A DNA stretch of 36,575 bases from positions 1-36,575 of the forward strand of contig NZ_BCVE01000032.1 in the NCBI RefSeq assembly GCF_001591585.1, read 5' to 3'. This stretch comes from Niallia circulans NBRC 13626. GTDB lineage: Bacteria; Bacillota; Bacilli; Bacillales; Cytobacillaceae. The translations under genes and the position numbers were made by a program. Of this stretch, positions 26,688-35,347 are shown in pieces (the first letter of the stretch is position 1; each line of letters opens with the position of its first letter). The notes under the pieces were generated by a model. That model made no database searches. It saw only the letters and a program-made list of their open reading frames with translations, and had not been told where the DNA came from.

Positions 26688-26815
26688 AGGTTCTCCTCAC
26701 TAATAATGAATTTTATTATGACTCCCATTTATTGATATTTGGTAATCTGGTTAAATCGTTTTCGCACTGTAATCTACCCTTTCCTGTTTGCTTATGATAT
26801 ATAAGATTATGGGAG

Positions 26816-26858
26816 ATTTCTTAAGATGGGGGGTTCATAATTCTTAAGAATTCTTAAG
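26816..26858 (-). promoter_or_regulatory. Direct-repeat operator upstream of the pssA-ABC operon
   Basis: On the minus strand the 10-mer CTTAAGAATT occurs twice in perfect tandem (26858-26839), and CTTAAGAAAT follows 13 nt further (26825-26816). A CATAAT -10 lies 4 nt downstream of the third copy, without a recognisable -35. A 10-bp period is what OmpR-family response regulators use. The same motif recurs at 29550-29569 beside the local two-component genes. Confidence 0.6.
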
Positions 26859-26952
26859 TCGCTTAGTATTTACATTTTATGGGTAGCTAATTTAACAACT
26901 TGTTAGTACAACTGAATGATAAATGGAAAAGGAGCATTGATATGAAAGAAAT

Positions 26953-26987
26953 AATAAAAGCAGACCATCAACCAGTCTGCTTTTATT
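26953..26987. terminator. Perfect 13-bp hairpin, bidirectional terminator
   Basis: AATAAAAGCAGAC and GTCTGCTTTTATT pair perfectly around a 9-nt loop, with T-rich exits on both strands. It directly follows the gene remnant read on the minus strand at 26992-27110. Confidence 0.75.
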
Positions 26988-26991
26988 GATT

Positions 26992-27110
26992 ATATAATTG
27001 TTAATGCCAGGATGCTGATAAACCATGACCTCGAACGCTCCATTTGCAATCTTAACCAGATCGCCGTCCTGTTGCTTCACCACGGTTCTGTCCCTTATGG
27101 ATTTATTTTC
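26992..27110 (-). pseudogene. 3' remnant of an unidentified gene
   Basis: The minus strand reads a plausible protein tail (NKSIRDRTVVKQQDGDLVKI, then ANGAFEVMVYQHPGIN) that ends next to a strong terminator, as a real gene would. No start, ribosome binding site or upstream body remains. The family was not recognised. The rest of 27111-27459 shows no gene. Confidence 0.35.
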
Positions 27111-27459
27111 TCAATTGTTTTTCTGCTGCACCTTTTTCATCATGGATCTATATATCTACTTTGAAGCTATATACACTACATTTATCAACAAGTATAGAAC
27201 AAATAAGAATAAGGCTACCAAGAACACACCATTATTCTTTATAACAATCTCCTGATAATTCATTGAATATATCAACACATAGAGATAAAACATACAGAAC
27301 ATAAAACACAGCTTCAATAAAAAAATAGTTTAACTCCTTATGTTGTTAGAGATTAATTTATTTAGATACAAATTCAAACAGCGGAGAGTGAAGCCCCATT
27401 CCCTCCTTGACTCGGAAACAACTGATTTTGGTTCCAGTGACAAGTTGGATGCCCCAGAA

Positions 27460-28800
27460 TCATTCAAAAGTCTGTGCGGTTTTATTTAAAATGACAGGTA
27501 ACGTTACCTGTAGCAAAAAAGTATCTTTTCGTACCGATACGTTCAACGTCCCGTTGTGCTTCTGTATTATTTTCTGGCAACTAACGAGCCCAATTTTGTT
27601 GCTATCTTCCTTTTCGGCTTCACGTAAAATTTTATTCTCGAACCTAAGATCGACCCATTGTTGTTTCAAGGAAACCTGAATAAGAATGGGATGCTTCGGA
27701 TCGGCATACTTTCGAATATTTGAAAATATATTATCGAATACACGGCGTATAGCGACCAAATTGATTTCCAGTAAAAATTGCTCATCATATGGATCTGCTT
27801 GAACTTGAATATCTAAATTATCCATAACCACCAGTTGCTCATCAATGAGTTGATCTATAAGCGCTCTGCCCTCATATAATTCAAATTCCACTTCCTCTTC
27901 TTCAGCGGCAGAGGACACCGTAAAATATTCGAATAGTTTGTCCGATAGCGCTTTGATTTGATAGGCCTTTTCCCGGCTATTATGGATATATTGCAGCAAA
28001 TCCTCATGAGTCTTATACTTGTTAAGCTCGATGATATCCATATACCCCAGCAAAATTGTAAGTGGAGTGCGTAAATCGTGGGAAATTGCCGTGATCAATT
28101 CGCGATTGGCCATCCTCATCCTCTCCTCACTGCCGAGTCGCTCAGCAAATGATTTCCTCATCTCATCAATACTTTGGGCCAAAGAGGATAATTCATCCTT
28201 TCCAGAAACAGTAATTGAATAATCTAAATTTCCACCTTCAAGTATTTTGATCTCTTGTTCAAGTACTCCAATATAAGATGTTTTCTTATTAATTATCAGT
28301 AAGAAGGAGATAATGAATATAATGGCTGCTATGAAAATACCAATAAACAAAATGAGATTATAGTATTGATACTCATAAAGGCCTACCAAGTAGATCTGGG
28401 CATCTTGATCCGCAAAATGGACGGTAGTAGGTATTTCCGAAGGCGTAAATCGAGTTAGTAGCTCTTCGTTAATAGCAGGATCAACCTCTTTATTTGATGA
28501 GAAAATTAATTTCTCTTTTGCAAAAATATACAGATTCAAATATCGCTCATTATTTATCCATTCAGACAATTGCTCTCGATCACGTGTGGACACGTTTTTG
28601 CTATTCACAAACTCTTCGAATCGTTCAAGCGCGTCTTGCTGCCTATTTTCCATAAAAGCGGATTTGCTTAAATAACTATTTAACACTTTCTCGCCAACGA
28701 CTTGTAAAATGCCGAAAACACTTAAAGAAATAGCTGAGGAAATTAATACTGCCAGAACGAGCTTGATCTTAAGTTTTTTCCCCATTAGTAATCTATTCAA
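27460..28800 (-). CDS. Sensor histidine kinase (VanS-like)
   Basis: A 446-residue membrane kinase: helix 1 about 11-35, extracellular sensor 36-147 (helical, glutamine- and acid-rich), helix 2 about 148-170, a HAMP-like linker (IKILEGGNLDYSITVSGKDELSSLAQSIDEMR), a HisKA domain with phospho-acceptor H241 in ISHDLRTPL, and an ATPase domain with N-box VFDNIFSNIRKYAD. The G-boxes are short (SNKIGLVSCQKI), as in VanS-type kinases. The start is a TTG with AAAGGGG 7 nt upstream. The gene overlaps the response regulator by 8 nt. Ligand unknown; the neighbours suggest envelope stress. Confidence 0.9.
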   Translation of the reverse strand: MNRLLMGKKLKIKLVLAVLISSAISLSVFGILQVVGEKVLNSYLSKSAFMENRQQDALERFEEFVNSKNVSTRDREQLSEWINNERYLNLYIFAKEKLIFSSNKEVDPAINEELLTRFTPSEIPTTVHFADQDAQIYLVGLYEYQYYNLILFIGIFIAAIIFIISFLLIINKKTSYIGVLEQEIKILEGGNLDYSITVSGKDELSSLAQSIDEMRKSFAERLGSEERMRMANRELITAISHDLRTPLTILLGYMDIIELNKYKTHEDLLQYIHNSREKAYQIKALSDKLFEYFTVSSAAEEEEVEFELYEGRALIDQLIDEQLVVMDNLDIQVQADPYDEQFLLEINLVAIRRVFDNIFSNIRKYADPKHPILIQVSLKQQWVDLRFENKILREAEKEDSNKIGLVSCQKIIQKHNGTLNVSVRKDTFLLQVTLPVILNKTAQTFE

Positions 28801-29485
28801 TTTTGTACCCCTTTCCCCAAACAGTCTTTACATATTTAGGGTTCTGCGGGTCATCTTCCAGCTTACTTCTCAAATTACGAATATGGACCATAACTGTGTT
28901 ATTACAGGTATAAAAGTAGGGTTGCCCCCAAACACTTTCATATATGTTTTCTGCCGAAAACACCTTACGTCGTTTCTTAGCTAACAGCAGCAAAATCTGG
29001 TATTCAATTTCAGTCAAAGTGATTTCCTTCTCTCCAACAAATACAGTCTTTGCATCCTGGTAAATCGTAAGATCCTTAATGATAATATGCTCCGTTTCCT
29101 CAGTCTTCTCCTTGCCACGATAGACATAATATCTCCGCAGTAAAGCCTTCACTCTCGAAACAAGTTCTGTATAAGAAAAAGGTTTGGACAAAAAGTCATC
29201 ACTGCCTGAAGAGAAGGCCAATTGTTTGTCCGAATCCTGCGTTTTCGCAGTAAGGAATAAGATCGGTGCGCTTGTTTTTTCACGAATCTCCAAACACGCC
29301 TTCAGCCCTGATTTATTGGGCATCATCATATCTAAAATAATAAGATCTGTCTCTTCATTTACTTTATTAATCGCATCTTGACCATCTATCGCTTCAATCA
29401 CTTCATAATTCTCACTTTCTAACAAAATCCTTACAATTTCTCGGATTTCACTGTTATCATCAGCAATTAAGATTTGCTTGTTCAT
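28793..29485 (-). CDS. OmpR/VanR-family response regulator
   Basis: A 230-residue two-domain regulator. The receiver has D9/D10, the phospho-acceptor D52 in LIILDMMMPNKSG, T/S in LFLTAK and the lysine in FLSKPF. The winged-helix output domain is complete (TLTEIEYQILLLLAKKRRKVFSAENIYESVW ... VMVHIRNLRSKLEDDPQNPKYVKTVWGKGYKI). I chose the ATG at 29485 because GAGGTGATCAG precedes it. The longer frame to 29596 runs through the divergent promoter. It probably binds the direct repeats at 29550-29569 and 26816-26858. Confidence 0.93.
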   Translation of the reverse strand: MNKQILIADDNSEIREIVRILLESENYEVIEAIDGQDAINKVNEETDLIILDMMMPNKSGLKACLEIREKTSAPILFLTAKTQDSDKQLAFSSGSDDFLSKPFSYTELVSRVKALLRRYYVYRGKEKTEETEHIIIKDLTIYQDAKTVFVGEKEITLTEIEYQILLLLAKKRRKVFSAENIYESVWGQPYFYTCNNTVMVHIRNLRSKLEDDPQNPKYVKTVWGKGYKIE

Positions 29486-29549
29486 CTGATCACCTCGTCT
29501 AATATCAGTATAATAGTCGTTTTGTGCAACTACCAGTAAATACAGTCGA

Positions 29550-29569
29550 CTTAAGAATTCTTCAGAAAT
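29550..29569 (+). promoter_or_regulatory. Direct-repeat operator in the two-component/VTT divergent region
   Basis: CTTAAGAATT followed at once by CTTCAGAAAT repeats the motif found upstream of pssA. It lies just upstream of the weak -35 of the VTT gene promoter (-10 TATACT at 29599-29604, 17-nt spacer from 29581), a typical activator position, and also upstream of the response-regulator gene. Confidence 0.6.
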
Positions 29570-29644
29570 TATGTATGTAACTCTTAATTTATCCATTCTA
29601 TACTACAAACAGGTAGAAGTAATTACATAAAGGAGTTTTAAGCT

Positions 29645-30412
29645 ATGCCACAACTTTCGAAAAAAACAATCGTAACAATACTATTAGGTCTAACTCTCAT
29701 ATTGTCTATTGGTTTGATCTATTATTCTCCTACCATTATTAAGATTATGTCGTCCATGAACAATTTTAGGGCGTTTATTCATTCAACAGGTAATTGGGGA
29801 CCGGTCATGTTTATTTTATTTCAGATTCTTCAAATCGTGGTTGCGCCTATTCCAGGAGAAGTCGTACAGGTTGCAGGCGGTTATATTTACGGGGTTACAT
29901 TAGGATCCTTATATACTACAATCGGCTTAATAATAGGCTCAGCGATTGCTTTTTATTTCACTCGGTTTATCGGGCGCGATTATATTTCAAAGCTACTACA
30001 AAAGAAAAAATATAAGTGGATGTCGTTAATACAGGATGAGAAAAAGTTTTCAATCTTTTTATTTATCTTTTTCGTGATTCCAGGTTTGCCGAAAGACCTG
30101 CTTGTATTTGTGGCCGCTCTTACATCCATGAGTTCATTAAGATTCTTCACCATACTTATAGTTGGTCGTCTGCCGTGGATTATTGCATCTGCCGCTTTGG
30201 GGTCCACCATTCATATGCAGCAATATAGCATAGCCATTATCATATCCGTTATCGCTGTTATTGGTTTTATTCTCGGATATATCTATAAAGATAAAATGAT
30301 GGATCGATTCTCCAATGTGAAGAAAACAAAAGGGACAAGTCATTCCGCCAAATCCAAGGTAAACCTCAGCATTAACAAAAAGGAAAGTTTGTGTACAAAA
30401 AAGGGCGAATAA
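29645..30412 (+). CDS. VTT-domain membrane protein (TVP38/TMEM64, DedA superfamily)
   Basis: A 255-residue polytopic protein with a basic, lysine-rich C-terminal tail (about 215-255). The VTT/SNARE-associated core is visible: MFILFQILQIVVAPIPGEVVQVAGGYIYG (re-entrant helix with the P-G-E and GG motifs, about residues 56-84), GSAIAFYFTRFIGRDY, and FFVIPGLPKDLLVFVAALTSMSSLRFFTILIVGRLPW (about 140-176). Members of this superfamily act on lipid or undecaprenyl phosphate flipping. AAAGGAG lies 7-8 nt before the ATG. It is divergent from the two-component genes, with a shared operator-like repeat between them. Confidence 0.88.
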   Translation: MPQLSKKTIVTILLGLTLILSIGLIYYSPTIIKIMSSMNNFRAFIHSTGNWGPVMFILFQILQIVVAPIPGEVVQVAGGYIYGVTLGSLYTTIGLIIGSAIAFYFTRFIGRDYISKLLQKKKYKWMSLIQDEKKFSIFLFIFFVIPGLPKDLLVFVAALTSMSSLRFFTILIVGRLPWIIASAALGSTIHMQQYSIAIIISVIAVIGFILGYIYKDKMMDRFSNVKKTKGTSHSAKSKVNLSINKKESLCTKKGE

Positions 30413-30926
30413 ATCTAATACAAGAAACAATTATTCTGCAAAGAAAGAATACCTACCGATTTTTATTTTTGCCATTATTGGTGGAGCGTAAAATCGATGG
30501 AATCACAAACGCACGCAAGGGATAGCCCTAATCAATGTAGATACCTAATTATGCTTATTCAAGTGATTTCTAGGCCAACTTGTTAGGGCTTTATTGTACA
30601 TTGATATAAAAAATAATATCCCAATAGTTGCAAGTACAGAAAACCCTTTAAATAGGGGAAAAATATAATGCAACAATTTTTAGTAAAATGACTGTACCCA
30701 TTCATACTACTTTCAAAAGTTGAATTAGAGGAATTATAGCCATCACAATTAGTAGGGTCTATTGGTCCATGAAGGTACAGAAATGTATATTGCGCAATGA
30801 TAAATATATAGATTTTATATTTAGCGTCAAGCAAAAAGCCTACAAAGCGCCAGATCACTCGATTTTGAATAACAGCTTGTGAAAAGATATCGTATCTTAT
30901 CGTTTTCTATCGTATACTCTAAAAAC

Positions 30927-30974
30927 AAAGAAAGCTCACAAATGTTGTTAAATCAACGTTTGTGAGCTTTCTTT
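30927..30974. terminator. Long 21-bp hairpin (bidirectional terminator or element end)
   Basis: AAAGAAAGCTCACAAATGTTG pairs with its mirror at 30954-30974 (one G-U pair), loop TTAAAT, and the minus-strand exit is CTTTGTTTTTAG. It stands in a gene-free stretch (30413-31309). Short frames there carry no ribosome binding site or recognisable family. Confidence 0.6.
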
Positions 30975-31064
30975 AGCGATTAATCTAGACATAAATTAAT
31001 CTAATGATACCCGGTGTCGGGATATTTTTTGATTTTTACTATCTATTTGGATAGTTAAACTAGT

Positions 31065-31107
31065 AAAAAATCTGTTTTCACTTCATTTAAAGTGAGCAAG
31101 ATTTTTT
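31065..31107. terminator. Nested hairpin with T-rich arms
   Basis: The outer stem AAAAAATCT / AGATTTTTT and inner CACTT / AAGTG are perfect. It resembles a bidirectional terminator next to the possible att-like sequence at 31006-31032. Confidence 0.45.
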
Positions 31108-31309
31108 AACTAAGTCACACTTTTTTATTTTATGGGACATAGTTGGGGCAAAGCTAAAAAAGAAAATAGCAGTTCCTTCTTTGCACTACTGAAAATAATT
31201 GTATACAAGGGCTACACTAATACCCAGTTTTAAAATTGATTATTCATATATAAATAGAGAAAAATGATATATGGTTAGAATAAAACAAATAAGAAAGGAA
31301 TGCTGTCAT

Positions 31310-31716
31310 TAAACAAAAAGATGAAGTTTATATTTTAGGGGATTTTGTAGTCCGTGGGACTGGAAAACAAGCAAACGAAATATTAGAGCCATTGAATGGG
31401 AAGAAATATTTAATTAAAGGCAATTATGAATACTATCTTGACGATCCAGAGTTTGAAAGCTCATATTTCGAATGGATAAAAGATTATTTTTCATTCAAGT
31501 ACAACAACAAAACATTTGTATTGTTCCACTATTTTAGAGTGGGATTCGTTTTATAATAATTCTATACATCTCTACGGGCATGTACATCATAACAAGAAAG
31601 AATATTTTCGGAATATATTAGGTCCTAGTGTGATAAACGTTGGCGTCGATGTGAATAATTTTTCTCCAATCAGTTTAGAACAAGTATTAACCATGGTAAA
31701 TTCAAGAGAAAAATAA
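31310..31716 (+). pseudogene. Broken metallophosphoesterase (calcineurin-like)
   Basis: Two frames together read as a calcineurin-like phosphoesterase: KQKDEVYILGDFVVRGTGKQ with LNGKKYLIKGNYEYYL (the GDF and GNHD/E motifs, the latter now GNYE) and TFVLFHY in one frame, then ILEWDSFYNNSIHLYGHVHHNKK (the GHxH motif) and NVGVDVNNFSPISLEQV in the other. The N-terminal D-x-H metal motif is missing. The frame breaks near 31530, where FHY should continue into ILEWD. Members of this group are often found on mobile elements. It is truncated and certainly inactive. Confidence 0.8.
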
Positions 31717-31790
31717 TATATGTTAAGAGATAAAATTATTTTGAATTAATGTGCATTGTTAGAAAATTGTTAGCAATTAAACAATTAAAT

Positions 31791-31833
31791 AGCTTAGAAC
31801 CCTTATAAAACAAGGATTCTAAGCTTATTTTTT
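31791..31833 (+). terminator. Rho-independent terminator
   Basis: AGCTTAGAA-C-CCTT pairs with AAGG-A-TTCTAAGCT and is followed by TATTTTTTC on the plus strand. It lies about 75 nt after the phosphoesterase remnant and directly beside the guaA relic, and may be the old guaA-side terminator. Confidence 0.75.
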
Positions 31834-31836
31834 CTT

Positions 31837-31915
31837 ACTCCCACTCAATAGTGGCTGATGGCTTAAAAGTTACGTCGTAAACAATATCGTATATGTTGTC
31901 TACTTCGTTGCTACA
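31837..31915 (-). pseudogene. guaA: Relic of the 3' end of guaA (GMP synthase)
   Basis: Read on the minus strand, the segment ends NEVDNIYDIVYDV then TFKPSATIEWE and a TAA stop. This matches the highly conserved C-terminus of GMP synthase (usual form: RVVYDVTSKPPATIEWE). Upstream the similarity continues brokenly (an EKI-like stretch with frame loss), and the rest of the gene is absent. The 3' end of guaA is a known attachment site for tyrosine-recombinase islands, so this is probably a leftover att-flanking duplicate. The true guaA should lie elsewhere. Confidence 0.75.
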
Positions 31916-32024
31916 TCAATGTTTCTCACAAATGCCAAATATCGAATTTACTATTCCAATCATGTAAATCATCAGACCAATTGCACGGATGTTTTTGAAG
32001 GAAAGAGTAAAAAATCTGTATTCG

Positions 32025-32876
32025 TCAATTACAATTTATAGAATGTGTTTTCACAAACTTCTCAATATCAAAAAATAATTCGAAATTAGCTTTTATTTTT
32101 TCATCATCCCAATCCCACCACTTAATTTTAAGTAATTCATTAATGATATGGGAATCAAATCTATATCTGATTACTTTAGCTGGAACACCGCCAACAATTG
32201 CATATGGGGGAACATCTTTAGTGACAACCGCTCCTGCAGCTACTATTGCTCCATTATGAATAGTTACTCCTGGCAATACAACTGCATTTGTAGCAATCCA
32301 TACATCATTTTCTATAACTATTGGCTTATTATATCTATCTAATAGTTCTTGATCATATTGATCTAACATTTTCCACATTGGATTCCACAGCATATTTGAG
32401 GTTGTAACAAGATCTATGGGATGATTACCTAAGGTTCCTATATTTGCATCTGCATTAATCGAACAAAAATTCCCCACGCTCTTTAAATAATGTTTACTTT
32501 CAACGGTTTTATCATTAATTCCATATGTAAACTTCCCTACAATATCTTTGAAATCTGCTTTTGGACGAAAAGGTAAATATATATGAAGTGACTCTAAGGA
32601 AGTATATTTTGATATTACTTGTAATATTTCTTCATACGATTCACTTGCAATAATTAACCTCTTCACTTTCGTAAAATCAACATTGACAAGGCTCACTACT
32701 TCTTTCCCCAGAATGCTCTCTCTTTCCATACGGTCAATAAAGTAAGGTACCTTTACAATAAAATAACCTATTCTTGCTACTAATTCGCTAGCAGCACTTC
32801 CAGTACCATAGATAAAAAAATCATCATTGATTCTCATCATATCTGATGTAAGACGCTTTATTTCTCGTTGATTCAT
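32025..32876 (-). CDS. CatB-like hexapeptide-repeat acyltransferase
   Basis: A 283-residue protein in two parts. The N-terminal about 115 residues look like a Rossmann/PglD-type nucleotide-sugar domain ([41 protein letters not shown]). The C-terminal part is a left-handed beta-helix acetyltransferase with hexapeptide repeats ([53 protein letters not shown]), like CatB/virginiamycin acetyltransferases and capsule O-acetyltransferases. It uses acetyl-CoA; the acceptor is unknown. TGCAAGAGGTGAAAT precedes the ATG. It sits amid decayed mobile-element DNA, suggesting acquisition as cargo. Confidence 0.82.
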   Translation of the reverse strand: MNQREIKRLTSDMMRINDDFFIYGTGSAASELVARIGYFIVKVPYFIDRMERESILGKEVVSLVNVDFTKVKRLIIASESYEEILQVISKYTSLESLHIYLPFRPKADFKDIVGKFTYGINDKTVESKHYLKSVGNFCSINADANIGTLGNHPIDLVTTSNMLWNPMWKMLDQYDQELLDRYNKPIVIENDVWIATNAVVLPGVTIHNGAIVAAGAVVTKDVPPYAIVGGVPAKVIRYRFDSHIINELLKIKWWDWDDEKIKANFELFFDIEKFVKTHSINCN

Positions 32877-33195
32877 TATTTCACCTCTTGCAATTATTCA
32901 AATAAGCATAGACTGCCTTTATAAAGTCTTTATTCAATCATAATAAATATACATATCTCGAACTTTTTTCTAAATATACCACATCTAATTATTTTGTGCT
33001 AATTCGCTTTTTATTCATGTCTAAAATCATTTACCAGCTCTCTTATAAAAATTTTACACGACTCCAGGGTTCAGCATTGAGCTTTTTCTTACAACAAAGA
33101 AATGGTTTTACACAGTAATTATGTCTGATCAAAAACGAGGTCTTAATATTCAAGGTTATATGAGATTAATAGCTATGTAAAAAGGGAGCGAAATT

Positions 33196-34070
33196 ATGAA
33201 TCTAGAGATAGAAACGAAAACAGACCTATTATTGAAGCGATAAAATATTATCTATCGCTTGATACTCTTCAAGAAGAGTATGCTCGAAAAGGAATAAGAA
33301 ATGTTGTTAAACTATCAGCATTACTGAATTTTTCTTTGGAAGAAAAGATAGACCCTCCTTTTGTCTGTGAATATCATTATTTTCTTAATCATCCTAAACG
33401 ATTAAATGTGGTTTCTACAGGTCGTGTAGAAGTAAACGAGAGCATAAATATTATTTACATCGCTGACCCAAAAACTCAGATTTGGGAAATTCATCTCATT
33501 ACTTTAGTGATGAACGAGTGCCAACAACCCGAATAACATTGCTCGAGTCGTCCAGATTGGCGGTAACTGAAATGAAGGAATATTATGATTACATGAATGA
33601 GAATTTCAAGTACGGTAGTAAATTCTTAGACCATGGCTATAAACCCGTTTGGGTCGTATTTGACGAAATGGAGCTTTCCAAGCTAGTAGAACAGACAAGC
33701 AGTCTAAAAGGGTTGTTAGTGAGGTTATGGACGGAATAAAGCAAATAATTTTATTGGGTCGTCAATCAGGAGTTTTTATTTTAATTGCTGCTCAACAAAT
33801 GAGGTCTGAAACTCTTTCTACGGATCTACCGCGGTAATCTCGCTCTTAGAATTATCCTCGGCTCAAATAGTAGTGAGGCTTATCGTATGGTCTTGGGTTT
33901 CTGCAACCCTAGAGAAAATTCCCCCAATTGAGGTGAAAGGTTCAGTATTGTTATATATGCAAGGCAGTGGAAAAAAAGCAGCTGAATACTGGGAATCTCC
34001 GTTTATTGACATGAAAAATTTTGATTTTATCGAGGAACTGAAAAAATATGCAAACATTACGAATTACTAA
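33196..34070 (+). pseudogene. Frameshifted FtsK/SpoIIIE-type coupling protein of an ICE-like element
   Basis: At least four frames join into one FtsK-like protein of conjugative elements: RPIIEAIKYYLSLDTLQEEYARKGIRN, then IIYIADPK with SDLGNSSHYFSDERVPTTRI (break near 33480), the Walker B-type GYKPVWVVFDEMELSK, KQSKRVVSEVMDGIKQIIL with GRQSGVFILIAAQQM (break near 33705), NLALRIILGSNSSEAYRMVLG (break near 33832) and VKGSVLLYMQGSGKKAAEYW with SPFIDMKNFDFIEELKKY (break near 33930). The Walker A segment that should lie before IADPK is deleted. Homologous proteins are the ATPase that brings DNA to the conjugation channel (YdcQ-like). It is not functional. Confidence 0.82.
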
Positions 34071-34071
34071 A

Positions 34072-34211
34072 TAAGAGGACGAATTTATTATCGAGCATGT
34101 AAATCCTATGGTCATGGCACAAAACGCTTCTTTATCACGGAGAATGGCTTAAAAGAGGAGTTAGAAGCTTATGCTCCTGTCATTGATAAAATAGAAGCAC
34201 AAGAACTATAG
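34072..34211 (+). pseudogene. Short fragment of an unidentified ICE gene
   Basis: An open stretch of 46 codons reads GRIYYRACKSYGHGTKRFFI then TENGLKEELEAYAPVIDKIEAQEL and ends in TAG. It has no start codon of its own and abuts the FtsK-like remnant and the integrase remnant, so it is probably the tail of a deleted gene. The family was not recognised. Confidence 0.4.
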
Positions 34212-34215
34212 ATAA

Positions 34216-35054
34216 GTACAGAAAAGTTGGCAAGCAAGTAGAAAAATGGTTTGGTAATAAAGTCGCTTCTACAATGAAGTACAGTGAGTATCAAGAAATT
34301 CTAAATGATTATAGAAAACAAGTTGGTGCGGATTCTCTCAGTCCGCTTTAACAGAGCTATACGGAATTCTTTTAGCTAGAAAAGATTCCATTTTAATAAA
34401 GGATTTTACACTAAGTGTTAAATAAATTCACAGAAACAAGTGAAACAGAAAATGAGAAGTTTATTGAATCTCTATCAGACTATCAATCATTACTCTCTTT
34501 TTTAAAGAAAAAAATGAATTACCCTACAGCATAATTCCTTACTTCCTGTATGTACAATTAAAAACTGGTTTTAGAGTGGGAGAAGTGATGGCATCAACAT
34601 GGGAAGAGATAGGTTTCAAAAATGGCATGATTAAGACATATCGAAGAATAGACTCTGCTCGTCATGTATTTGCTCCACCAAAAACTCTACTTCAGTTAGA
34701 GAAGTTCCAGTAAGTTCTGATGTATTGGAAGTGCTCGACTCTTTAAAAGCAAAACAAAAAAGCTTGAAAATTCATGATATATCTGACGGATTCATATTTT
34801 TTGATGAAAGAAATGGTTTGCCAACCAATAATGGAATAAATAAGGCACTAAAAGGCTATCTCAATGAATTAAAGATAAAACCAATTATTACAGCAACAGG
34901 CTGTAGGCATACCTATTGTATTGTCATGCTCGCAAAAGGAATTGATATTTCTGTAGTCGCTAAATACATGGGGCATAAAGACACAAAAAGAGTAATTAAT
35001 ACGTATCGTCATGTTTTAAAGGAATTAGAGGAGAAAGAAAAAGAAAAAATCTGA
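34216..35054 (+). pseudogene. int: Frameshifted phage/ICE-type tyrosine recombinase (integrase)
   Basis: The catalytic domain is readable through several frame breaks: KVASTMKYSEYQEILNDYRK (N-terminal DNA-binding region), LPYSIIPYFLYVQLKTGFR then VGEVMASTWEEIGF (first catalytic Arg in TGFR), PPKT/TSVREVPVSSDVLEVL, then an intact 109-codon end from 34725 with TATGCRHTYCIVMLAKG (Arg and His), YMGHKDTKRVINTYRHVL (His and nucleophile Tyr). Stops fall at about 34350, 34425, 34530 and 34710. The stop is followed by a GGGACAAATTGGGGACA stretch typical of integrase ends. Inactive. Confidence 0.85.
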
Positions 35055-35078
35055 AGTGTTCTAGATGAATTTAATTAA

Positions 35079-35170
35079 AATGGGACAAATTGGGGACAAT
35101 CAAAAGCAAAACAGCTTAACCACAAGGGTCAAGCTGTTTAAAAAGATACCGGTGGTCGGGGTCGATATAG
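35079..35170 (+). other. Possible att-like sequence next to the integrase remnant
   Basis: Downstream of the integrase, AAAAGATACCGGTGGTCGGG (35143-35162) resembles AATGATACCCGGTGTCGGG at 31006-31024 apart from two indels, and GGGACA..TTGGGG sequence occurs near both (35081 and 31135). The pair could mark degenerate ends of the lost element. The remaining 35171-35347 holds an imperfect stem-loop (ATCTCACC at 35257 with GGTGAGAT at 35324) and no gene. Confidence 0.3.
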
Positions 35171-35347
35171 GTCTGAAAGTATTGATATTATAAGGTTTGG
35201 TTGGGAGCATGTGTAAAATATGTGTAAAATGATTTGGATTTCTAATTCAGGTATAGATCTCACCTGCCCTTTTGTTTCCGCGCTCCACATGTCCAGAGTG
35301 TATGTGGCAACACATGGGGGGTTGGTGAGATTTATAATACACTTGGT

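Noticed and set aside
27495-27510. Perfect 16-bp palindrome CAGGTAACGTTACCTG
   Set aside because: It lies inside the 3' coding end of the histidine kinase, encoding the conserved last strand of the ATPase domain. It has no promoter nearby, so chance is more likely than an operator.
29486-29596. N-terminal extension of the response regulator
   Set aside because: It would run through the divergent promoter and operator repeats. The receiver domain begins normally at 29485 after a good ribosome binding site.
30583-30858. Minus-strand 91-codon frame
   Set aside because: No ribosome binding site, odd composition and no recognisable family in an AT-rich intergenic stretch. Judged a chance frame.
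35257-35331. Stem-loop with ATCTCACC/GGTGAGAT outer stem as a structured RNA or terminator
   Set aside because: The loop is very long, the inner pairing is short and neither strand has a T run. Too weak to call.
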